A DNA stretch of 64,000 nucleotides, from the NCBI GenBank assembly GCA_964398775.1, contig CAYNND010000001.1:1-64000 (forward strand), read 5' to 3'. Below are positions 57,159-64,000 of this stretch, piece after piece. Source of the stretch: CAYNND01 sp964398775. GTDB lineage: Bacteria > Patescibacteriota > Minisyncoccia > Phycocordibacterales > UBA2100. How positions within the stretch are numbered: the stretch's first letter is position 1; each line of letters opens with the position of its first letter. Below the pieces are notes generated by a model that worked only from the letters and a program-made list of their open reading frames with translations, searched no databases and was not told the DNA's origin. The translations under genes and the position numbers were made by a program.

Positions 57159-58385
57159 CTATTCATACCTGAGCGCCTCAATCGGGTTTAAACTCGCCGC
57201 TCGCCGCGCAGGGTACCACCCAAACAAGACTCCGATAGTCGCAGAGACACCGAAGGCAAGTGCGATTGATTTGAGCGAGATGGTTGTCTGAAGAATCCCC
57301 GAGTACGTCAAACCATAGGCGATACTAGCGCCAAGTGCCACTCCAAATCCACCACCTAAGAGCGTGAGAGCGACGGCCTCTGCGAGAAACTGTCTTGAAA
57401 TATCGGCCTTTGTCGCACCAATTGCTTTACGCAATCCAATTTCTCGTGTTCGTTCAGTAACCGTTGTAAGCATCATATTCATAATCCCGATACCGCCTAC
57501 TACCAGTGATATACCTGCTATAGCAGCAAGAAGGATGGTAAATGTCTGAGTAATACTCGACATCGTTGAAAGCAAATCATTTTGGTTCATCACCGAGAAA
57601 TCAGCCTCTGCATCCTCTGTGATACGGTGTCGTTTTGTGAGAAGTGCTGTCACATCTTCTTGGACTTGCGTCATCGCCTCTGCGCTCTCAGCTTGGATAC
57701 CGATAGATGACACATGGCGGCCTCCCGCAAGATAGCGCTGCGCACTTGTGATAGGAATATAGATAATGTCATCAGGATTTGAAAAGCCTGAACCACCCTT
57801 TGCTACAGTGACGCCTATCACTTTAAACTCAAGCTTGTTGATTCGTATCGATTGTCCGATTGGATTTTCTCCTTCACCAAAAAGGTCATCGCGTGCAGTC
57901 GGTCCAAGGATAGCGACTTTCGCAGCAGAGCCGAGATGCACTTCTCCAACAAAGAGTCCTGAATCAATCTGTACATTGCGCACGGTAAGATACTCAGGAG
58001 TGACACCGACCACGCTTGTATTTGTATTTGTACCCTTTGCGGTAATCTGGTAGCGGCCTGAAAGCTCTGAGGAAAGAGCTGTGATGCCAGTTACTCCTGT
58101 CTGAATCGCCTTAGCATCATCGTATGTGAGTGTCTTTGAAGTACCACGGCCACCTGTCACACCAAAGCCTCCAGGGCCACGCTGCGTTCCTGGATTTACC
58201 TGCACCAAGTTTGAACCAAGTGATTGAATATTTGACTGGATGGAACTCTGTGCGCCCTGCCCTATTGAGACCATCGCAATCACTGATGCAATACCAATCA
58301 CGATACCGAGCACAGTCAGTCCTGAACGCACCTTGTTTGCAGAAAGCGCTGTATATGTCTCCTGGAGTGTGTCACTAATGTTCAT
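57159..58385 (-). CDS. MacB-type ABC transporter permease
   Basis: 408 residues from ATG 58385. N-terminal helix (SGLTVLGIVIGIASVIAMVS), the large extracytoplasmic MacB_PCD domain (ITALSSELSGRYQITAKGTN and ILGPTARDDLFGEGENPIGQ), then three C-terminal helices in the FtsX domain (ISLVVGGIGIMNMMLTTVTE with RTREIGLRKAIGATKADI). It couples ATP hydrolysis to export or mechanotransmission across the envelope. It overlaps the ATPase gene by 11 nt. Confidence 0.92.
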   Translation of the reverse strand: MNISDTLQETYTALSANKVRSGLTVLGIVIGIASVIAMVSIGQGAQSSIQSNIQSLGSNLVQVNPGTQRGPGGFGVTGGRGTSKTLTYDDAKAIQTGVTGITALSSELSGRYQITAKGTNTNTSVVGVTPEYLTVRNVQIDSGLFVGEVHLGSAAKVAILGPTARDDLFGEGENPIGQSIRINKLEFKVIGVTVAKGGSGFSNPDDIIYIPITSAQRYLAGGRHVSSIGIQAESAEAMTQVQEDVTALLTKRHRITEDAEADFSVMNQNDLLSTMSSITQTFTILLAAIAGISLVVGGIGIMNMMLTTVTERTREIGLRKAIGATKADISRQFLAEAVALTLLGGGFGVALGASIAYGLTYSGILQTTISLKSIALAFGVSATIGVLFGWYPARRAASLNPIEALRYE

Positions 58386-59085
58386 AACGTGCTTTTTTAC
58401 GGTTAGTAGTCTTCGTATCTGAAACAATGAGCCCATCTCTAAGCGTGATAATGCGCTCAGCATGTTCTGCAACATCAGGTTCATGCGTAATCAAGATGAT
58501 TGTTCGCTTCTGCTCTTCATTGAGCCTCTGGAACGTCCCCAGCACAATCTCGCCCGTTCTTGTATCGAGGTTTCCTGTTGGTTCATCAGCAAGGATAAGT
58601 GACGGGTTGTTTACCAGTGCGCGTGCAATTGCCACACGTTGAATCTGCCCGCCCGAGAGCTCATTTGATTTATGCATATGGTGTGACTCAGCAAGGCCTG
58701 CAGCGAGCAGTGCTGCGCGTGATTTTTTCTCTCGCTCTTCCGCGCTCACTCCTGCGTAAATTAGAGGGAGCATGACGTTACGCAACACAGTCGTGCGCGG
58801 GAGCAAGTTAAATGCTTGGAATACGAAACCGATTTTATCTTTTCTGATGAGAGCAAGCTCGTCATCACTCATCGTTGAAACATCGTGCGTATCAAGTACG
58901 TATGTCCCGGATGTTGGAGTATCGAGGCAGCCGAGAATATGCATGAGCGTTGACTTGCCTGACCCTGATGGCCCCATGATAGCGACAAACTCACCTTCGT
59001 TAATGGTAAATGAAACACCCTTGAGCGCCTGGAAAGCAGTGTCGCCTTTTCCATATGTCTTGGTTATGTCTCGTACGGTAATCAT
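58375..59085 (-). CDS. MacB/LolD-type ABC transporter ATP-binding protein
   Basis: 236 residues from ATG 59085. Walker A GPSGSGKSTLMH, Q-loop FVFQAFNLLPRTTV, signature LSGGQIQRVAIARAL, Walker B LILADEPTGNLD and the H-loop His in ILITHEPDV. The ending (TTNRKKARYEH) is basic. It drives the permease encoded by the overlapping downstream gene and is fed by the MacA-like adaptor upstream. Confidence 0.94.
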   Translation of the reverse strand: MITVRDITKTYGKGDTAFQALKGVSFTINEGEFVAIMGPSGSGKSTLMHILGCLDTPTSGTYVLDTHDVSTMSDDELALIRKDKIGFVFQAFNLLPRTTVLRNVMLPLIYAGVSAEEREKKSRAALLAAGLAESHHMHKSNELSGGQIQRVAIARALVNNPSLILADEPTGNLDTRTGEIVLGTFQRLNEEQKRTIILITHEPDVAEHAERIITLRDGLIVSDTKTTNRKKARYEH

Positions 59086-59086
59086 A

Positions 59087-60925
59087 CTAGCGAGCTTGTG
59101 TGCCTCCAGTTCGTCCAGTTTGACCACCACGGTTGTTTCCTCCCGGTGGACCAAAGAGTGATGGTGCACTTGCTGCAGAAGCTGCTTTTTGTGTAATCGT
59201 CCGCTCGATTATCTGCTGTCCTTCAGTGAGGCCAGTGAGTATCTCTGTGTATGTGTCGTCTGAAATGCCGACGGTGACTGACACTGACTCAGGTGTTTGC
59301 TCAGTAGTAATACCTTCAACAGCCGGTGACGTTGTTTCAGTTTCTGGCGCTTTCTGCTCAACGATGGCTGGACTAAATACTTGCACAGACATACGGCCTG
59401 CCTGACTTTTCACTGCACCAGCTGGGATAGACAGTACATCAGGGCGCACATCAGTGATGATGGCTGCGTTTACAGTCATACCAGGCTTCACGCGCTCATC
59501 TTGAGTATCGAAGTGTATCTGCACAACATACGAAACAACTCCCTGACTCACAGTACCGACAGGGTCGACGTGTGCAACTTTTCCGGTGAGCGTCAGTTCT
59601 TCAATCGCATCAAATGTCAGTGTCGTCTTATCACCCACTACTATCTTCGCGGCATCCACCTCGTTTAGAGAAAGTTCTGCGATTTGCTCTGGAGAGACAA
59701 TCGTCGCTATCGTCGTACTACTGCTCACTGTCTCGCGGCGCTTCACAGGGACAGATGAGACAGTACCTGCAAATGGTGCAACTACTGTATAGTCTGCAAG
59801 ATTGTTGCGAGCATCGAGCAGTGCATTTTCTGCCTTTGTGACTGAAAGTTGTGCGCTTTGGATATCGAGCGCATCGGCACCTGACTTAATGTCGGCGATA
59901 TTTTCTTTTCGCTCTGCAATAGTTTGCTTATATTGTTTGAGTGCGTTCCCATCAGCAACGAGGTTTGAGAAATGGGTATTGAGCTTCCCGGTGTATGTAT
60001 TGAGTGAAGTAATTGCAGTAGTTGAACCTGGAACAACTGACTGATTGCGCGCCTTCATTGTATCTTGATACAGCGTGATGAGCGCATTGGCACTTCGCGT
60101 TGATTTCTGTGTTGACTCGACTGCACTGTAGGCAAGTGCGAGCATTTCTTCTATTTCAGTGTTTGTTGGAGATGTTGAAAATGTTTGATATTTAGAAAAC
60201 GCTGCATCGTAGGATTTTTTCGCGGTCATGTAGTCTTGATACGCAACATCGCGGAAGCCACTGATGCGCGAGTCGTACTGCTCTACTGAACTCTTGTAGT
60301 AATCCATATTCCACTGTGATGAGAACAGGTCAGTTCCCAGCAAGATAGTTTCCATGCCGGTTATGGTCGAAGGCAGGTCGAGGAACACGTTTGTGACATG
60401 CGTGCGACTGTCAGTGTATGTCTTTGCGAGTGAGTCTTCTGCGTTCGTGAGTGAATTCTCTGCCTGTGTGAGTGTGAGAGCTGAAGCTGGCTTCTGTATC
60501 TTTGCAAGTGATATACGGGCACTCTCAAGGTTTGCAAGTGCATCGCGCACCGCCTTTTGTGCATCAGTTGAGTCAAGTACTGCAATCACCTGCCCTGCTC
60601 GAACAGTGTCCCCTGCTTCAACACGCAGCGAGAGTATCTCACCACCAGCCTTTGCTTTCACGTCAAGCAAGTTCGAAGAAGATATCTGCCCTGACGCAGA
60701 AACAGAAGCGACTATTGTTCTTTTTTCTACAACACCAAGTACATACCGCGTCTCGGTGCTATCAGCTCCAAAAAAATAACTGTATCCATACCACCCAAGC
60801 ACCAGTGCGATGACGCTGAGTATGAGTTGTTTTTTTGTTCGGTTTTTGAAAAAAGTGAGGACTGGAGCGGCTACAGGACGAGTAAAAGCTGGTACCGAAG
60901 GCATATTCATAGGTAGACGTATCAT
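59087..60925 (-). CDS. MacA/HlyD-like periplasmic adaptor
   Basis: About 612 residues from ATG 60925; further ATGs at 60,910 and 60,904 are possible. A membrane helix (KQLILSVIALVLGWYGYSYF), then the split biotinyl-lipoyl-like domain (VKAKAGGEILSLRVEAGDTV and VVAPFAGTVSSVPVKRRETV) around a very long alpha-helical hairpin, a beta-barrel domain, and a disordered Gly/Arg/Thr tail. It is longer than typical MacA because the hairpin and tail are extended. Stop to ATPase start is 1 nt. CPR cells lack an outer membrane, so the hairpin may contact the S-layer or wall. Confidence 0.88.
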   Translation of the reverse strand: MIRLPMNMPSVPAFTRPVAAPVLTFFKNRTKKQLILSVIALVLGWYGYSYFFGADSTETRYVLGVVEKRTIVASVSASGQISSSNLLDVKAKAGGEILSLRVEAGDTVRAGQVIAVLDSTDAQKAVRDALANLESARISLAKIQKPASALTLTQAENSLTNAEDSLAKTYTDSRTHVTNVFLDLPSTITGMETILLGTDLFSSQWNMDYYKSSVEQYDSRISGFRDVAYQDYMTAKKSYDAAFSKYQTFSTSPTNTEIEEMLALAYSAVESTQKSTRSANALITLYQDTMKARNQSVVPGSTTAITSLNTYTGKLNTHFSNLVADGNALKQYKQTIAERKENIADIKSGADALDIQSAQLSVTKAENALLDARNNLADYTVVAPFAGTVSSVPVKRRETVSSSTTIATIVSPEQIAELSLNEVDAAKIVVGDKTTLTFDAIEELTLTGKVAHVDPVGTVSQGVVSYVVQIHFDTQDERVKPGMTVNAAIITDVRPDVLSIPAGAVKSQAGRMSVQVFSPAIVEQKAPETETTSPAVEGITTEQTPESVSVTVGISDDTYTEILTGLTEGQQIIERTITQKAASAASAPSLFGPPGGNNRGGQTGRTGGTQAR

Positions 60926-60950
60926 ACCACCCTTTCTTACCGCAAAAAAA

Positions 60951-61889
60951 CTAGAAACTTTCGCGACATGATGCACTATCACGCTCTGGTGTGTACATGA
61001 TACCGAAATGACTCGTTGTTTCCTTGACTGTAGAGTCATTCAGGAGTGTTGCAGAGTTTGTATGTGCGAAAAAGTACGGGTGCGGTGTTTCGTGCCCCGC
61101 TGCAAGTGTTGTCGCAAGCCACAGACAGGTCGGGCAGTCACTCTGCTGTGGATTCCTGAGCCGTTTAATATACTCAAGCCGTCGTGCACAGAGCGCGGTC
61201 TGTGTATCGAGGTCCATCATCTGCGCATCTAGAAGCGGCAGGTAGTGCGAAAAGTCAGTACTCAGTACGAGCACAGTCCGTGTATCAAGCAGAAGAGACT
61301 CAAGAATACTCGCAAGTGCAATACGCTGTGCACTCAGTTTCGATTCATCGATAGAAACAACGACAGGAATGACACTTGCTTCAGGAACATAGTGGCGAAT
61401 AAATGGGACAACGCTGTAAATGCCGTGCTCCTTTGAGAAGAGGTCGGACTGCGCAAACACACCTGACGTCAGTAGGCGTTGTACTGAAGGAGCGTTGATA
61501 GGAATATCACCAAAAAATGTTCCGAACGAGCCATACGATGTACATGCAAATTCAGGACATCGCTTGTAGTGATCAGGTGAGAGCACTATGAAGCGTCGTG
61601 CCTGCGGTTGCGTTTTCGCGATACGCGCTATACCTTCCGCGATGACCTCATGTGCAACAAGGTGATGCGGGACCACTACGATGCGTCCCTTATGTGTATC
61701 AAGTGGACGACTAGAGCGTTCAAGAGATGTGATGCCACTCACCACTGCTCCATCGAGCGCAGCATCATGAATAGTGTAGTAGGGGCTTGATGTGTAGCGC
61801 AGTACAAATAGACTGACAACTCCAAGCACACACAAACCACCAATTATCGTGATATGAGTGGTTGATACCAGACGGGAAGTTTTGGCCAT
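60951..61889 (-). CDS. MEMO-like family protein, membrane-anchored (AmmeMemoRadiSam protein B type)
   Basis: 312 residues. An N-terminal membrane helix (ITIIGGLCVLGVVSLFVLRY) precedes the MEMO fold: VVVPHHLVAHEVIAEGIARI, FIVLSPDHYKRC, SKEHGIYSVVPFIRHYVPEA, SVIPVVVSIDES and LSTDFSHYLPL, with the His/Asp/Cys-type residues of the family. MEMO proteins are related to extradiol dioxygenases; activity is unproven. The two other AmmeMemoRadiSam genes are absent. Its 5' end overlaps the DUF3160 gene by 46 nt, so a later start is possible. Confidence 0.82.
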   Translation of the reverse strand: MAKTSRLVSTTHITIIGGLCVLGVVSLFVLRYTSSPYYTIHDAALDGAVVSGITSLERSSRPLDTHKGRIVVVPHHLVAHEVIAEGIARIAKTQPQARRFIVLSPDHYKRCPEFACTSYGSFGTFFGDIPINAPSVQRLLTSGVFAQSDLFSKEHGIYSVVPFIRHYVPEASVIPVVVSIDESKLSAQRIALASILESLLLDTRTVLVLSTDFSHYLPLLDAQMMDLDTQTALCARRLEYIKRLRNPQQSDCPTCLWLATTLAAGHETPHPYFFAHTNSATLLNDSTVKETTSHFGIMYTPERDSASCRESF

Positions 61890-64000
61890 GATGTATATGG
61901 TGTGTATGTAATCTGATAATCTCCGCTCTCAGTATAGAAGCGCTGCTGCCACGCTTCGTCTGTCAGTCGTATATCACTCAGAAACTCATAATGACTGTAT
62001 GTCAGTCCTGTCGTGAGACGAGGACCATTTGCATCTTTCACTGCGACAAAGATGAGAAACGGTACGCCAGTTCCCTCCTCGACGATTCCTTCATCGCTTG
62101 TATGAATATCTGCGACGACTGCGGCTCGCTTGTCCTTGATAGGAAGTATCGGACCTTCAAGTGATAGTGGCAGCGCATTCATCATCATCGTGATAAGTCC
62201 ACGCCTCATGTCTTCTGCGCGACTCAGTGCTGCAACAGCTTGTTTGTCTGCATTGATGACTGACTCGACGCCAGGACGTGTGACTGAAGATGATGGGTCA
62301 ATAAAGTTCTGCACGCATTGTGGGTCATTCTCAAGCGGTACCCCGCGACTCAGTGTCGCCTCAGTAAATCCAGTATTTGCAAGCTCAAGCGTTGCATATT
62401 CATGCGCAGCGCGCAGAAGTGTGATATATGTCTGCAACTTTTCCGCGTTTTGCAACTGTATCGAACGGTCACGATAGATGGTAGAGAGTTGTTCTGCAGT
62501 ATCAATGAGTTGCGCATATACCGCAGGCTGCGGCTCGACATATCCATAGACTGGTTCTGGTATCGCTCGTGTATCGCATGTGCCATCATCTCCACCACCA
62601 CCCTTTTCTGCAAACGATTGCTTCGCGTAGAGAATGTTAGTATGACGCAACTCAGTCCAAAAACCAGACGCTGTCATGAGTGACTTACTACCCCACAGTG
62701 GTGACTGCATAAACGCGGGGAGTTCCTGCACGTGCTTTTGCTGCCACGAGAATAGAGTCGCTATCGAAGAGAGGATGCCAGTTACTTGATTTTTCTTCCA
62801 GTAGTCTGCTCCCCAATCATGAGCTTCATTGGTCAGCTCACTCAAGCGTGTATCTATCGCTTGCTTGTGCGTTGGATAAAACGGTAACGTTCCCAACTGT
62901 GAACGCGCGTAGTCGGAGCCGAGAATAGTCATGATTTGTACTGATGATGCTGTGCGTGGCAGCTTCATGCCGTCTACCTCAGGTGCTTCATCACCCTGAG
63001 TGAGTCGTCCCGTCCAGTATGAATCAGGAATAAACTTCTGACTAAAGAAACGCATGCCACGCGTCTTATCGAGCACATCTTTCATGGTCACTATGCCGAC
63101 ACTTGTATAGAATGCAGGAAGTCCCTTGATGCGTGCGGCCGGCTTTGCTGTTGCAAGAAATGCAGCACGCGCTGCCTCGTCATACACATCATCTTCAAGC
63201 TCTTTCACGGCTCGTGCATAGTCACCTGCATCGAGGTCATCACTTTCTCCGACAAGTTGTTTCAACAAATCACCCATTGCGCTGTATTGCGTGAGTAACT
63301 CGGGGTGATTGTTCATCAGTGTCCCAATAGCTATGGAATACTTACTCAAATCTTCAGAACGAGTAAAGAACGGTATTTGTTGGTACCACTGTACCGCACG
63401 GAAGTATTGGCGGCGGAGTGAACTACTTGTGTAAGTACCACGCACAGTAAACAGTGAAAATGGCACTGCAAAATCTATATCTCCTGCAAGCTTCTGATAC
63501 TCATCCGAAAAGATAGCAGGCACATCTTTCGCAGGCGCATCATATATCATGTCGATATCATGCAGCACCGCACGCTCACTTGCTGCATCAAGTTTGAGTG
63601 ATCGCACATATGCTTTTACCGCGCTGCGAGCATCTGCACTCTCGTCTTTCTTTTTAAATGCAGCAAAGAAATCTTCGTAGCTCATTTCATGAGTACCCTT
63701 CCAATACTCTTCAGGCGTCGGAGGAACAGTCGCAACCGAAAGGAGCGCATGAGGCACCGCAAAGTACGCACGCACTTTCGCCCACTGAGCACGCTCTGTG
63801 TCTGTCTTTGCTGCACGATATGCTGCATCTGCATCTGCGTACAAAGTACGTGTCATACTGCGCACCTGAGGAAACAAATATGTATTTTCAGTCTCTTTGA
63901 GTAACTCAACTGAAAGGACAGAAAAGAGATGCATGAGCACATCACTTGATATGAAAGGTGCCTGAGCAAGTGTTCGCTCTTTTACGTCTACTGGCCCACC
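61844..64000 (-). CDS. DUF3160 domain protein (5' truncated by the window end)
   Basis: The frame is still open at base 64,000: codons upstream of GTG 63,940 read GPVDVKERTLAQAPFISSDV, which matches the DUF3160 core (P-F/V-V/I-S/T-S-D-x-L-x-H-L) and continues LMHLFSVLSVELLK. So 63,940 is not the start. The rest (more than 700 residues) is mostly helical, with FYTSVGIVTMKDVLDKTRGM, MRFFSQKFIPDSYWTGRLTQ, and a late LSLEGPILPIKDKRAAVVAD and YTPYTSWPKLPVWYQPLISR. The family is extracellular or membrane-anchored and of unknown function. The true start and signal peptide lie outside the window. Confidence 0.88.
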   Translation of the reverse strand, partial: GGPVDVKERTLAQAPFISSDVLMHLFSVLSVELLKETENTYLFPQVRSMTRTLYADADAAYRAAKTDTERAQWAKVRAYFAVPHALLSVATVPPTPEEYWKGTHEMSYEDFFAAFKKKDESADARSAVKAYVRSLKLDAASERAVLHDIDMIYDAPAKDVPAIFSDEYQKLAGDIDFAVPFSLFTVRGTYTSSSLRRQYFRAVQWYQQIPFFTRSEDLSKYSIAIGTLMNNHPELLTQYSAMGDLLKQLVGESDDLDAGDYARAVKELEDDVYDEAARAAFLATAKPAARIKGLPAFYTSVGIVTMKDVLDKTRGMRFFSQKFIPDSYWTGRLTQGDEAPEVDGMKLPRTASSVQIMTILGSDYARSQLGTLPFYPTHKQAIDTRLSELTNEAHDWGADYWKKNQVTGILSSIATLFSWQQKHVQELPAFMQSPLWGSKSLMTASGFWTELRHTNILYAKQSFAEKGGGGDDGTCDTRAIPEPVYGYVEPQPAVYAQLIDTAEQLSTIYRDRSIQLQNAEKLQTYITLLRAAHEYATLELANTGFTEATLSRGVPLENDPQCVQNFIDPSSSVTRPGVESVINADKQAVAALSRAEDMRRGLITMMMNALPLSLEGPILPIKDKRAAVVADIHTSDEGIVEEGTGVPFLIFVAVKDANGPRLTTGLTYSHYEFLSDIRLTDEAWQQRFYTESGDYQITYTPYTSWPKLPVWYQPLISR

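Noticed and set aside
1..64000. CRISPR arrays, rRNA genes, complete insertion sequences or prophage genes
   Set aside because: No regularly spaced repeats, no rRNA-like stretches and no intact transposase, integrase or phage structural genes were seen.

Overview
The window looks like a chromosome segment of a Candidate Phyla Radiation (Patescibacteria) bacterium, most likely a parcubacterium. Reasons: compact versions of universal proteins (IF-2 without its long N-terminal region, an unusually short MetK, a ValS lacking its C-terminal arm), many small membrane-anchored proteins of unknown function, DUF5666/DUF4349/DUF4446/DUF3160 proteins, an MBG/YDG-type surface protein, scattered core genes rather than long biosynthetic operons, and the standard code with TGA as a stop. 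A phylum call from one window is an inference.

Layout. 1-6,180: membrane and hypothetical genes, a DUF1801 and a YdeI-like gene, an AT-rich accessory patch with strong palindromes (1.8-3.2 kb), tRNA-Trp next to rpmG, and a tRNA-Tyr locus with repeated tRNA-end and terminator modules. 6.2-12.1 kb: a GC-rich non-coding stretch, then secreted envelope proteins (about 1,290-residue MBG/Ig surface protein, double peptidoglycan-binding protein, small secreted protein). 12.1-20.9 kb: ClpB, a degenerate HtrA-like protein, cysteine desulfurase, a large coiled-coil protein, a hydrolase and a DUF4446 protein. 20.9-25.6 kb: a candidate structured RNA, a DUF4349 protein, infB, an unknown gene, rbfA, a 100-N assembly gap and tRNA-Cys. 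25.6-31.2 kb: two convergent PQ-loop membrane proteins, tRNA-Leu with a palindromic insertion, an HExxH protein, tsaD, a TraB/ChaN-like secreted protein and a divergent cold-shock-like protein. 31.2-39.9 kb: valS, a GNAT-like protein, PrsW, Hsp20, an orphan HisG, a TrpR-like repressor with its operator, a two-component system, an RsuA/RluB-type pseudouridine synthase and Ogt. 39.9-49.5 kb: heavy-metal P-type ATPase, SGNH hydrolase, a SAM-riboswitch-controlled metK, L,D-transpeptidase, DNA glycosylase, YgjP-like peptidase, DUF1905, TspO, DUF5666, hydrolase and aldo/keto reductase. 49.5-52.5 kb: ridA-ilvA with a 1.27-kb insertion at the ilvA 3' end. 52.6-64 kb: membrane protein, an amino-acid-kinase-fold protein behind an attenuator-like leader, ZIP transporter, PD-(D/E)XK nuclease, MacAB-type export operon, MEMO-like and DUF3160 proteins.

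How the genes work together. Translation factors (infB, rbfA, rpmG, valS, tsaD, metK, pseudouridine synthase), protein quality control (clpB, hsp20) and repair (ogt, alkA-like) are interspersed with envelope and transport functions. ridA-ilvA is a functional pair: IlvA releases a reactive enamine that RidA hydrolyses.

The most notable signals are: (i) a -10 hexamer placed 6-7 nt before the start codon in well over a dozen genes, implying widespread leaderless transcription; (ii) a mini-island at the ilvA 3' end, bounded by two 57-nt copies of the last 19 codons that differ at six positions, all synonymous; (iii) two leaderless short peptides followed by hairpins and Shine-Dalgarno-led genes; (iv) palindromic elements associated with tRNA 3' ends; and (v) a SAM-I-clan riboswitch before metK. 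All calls come from reading the sequence; no database search was run.
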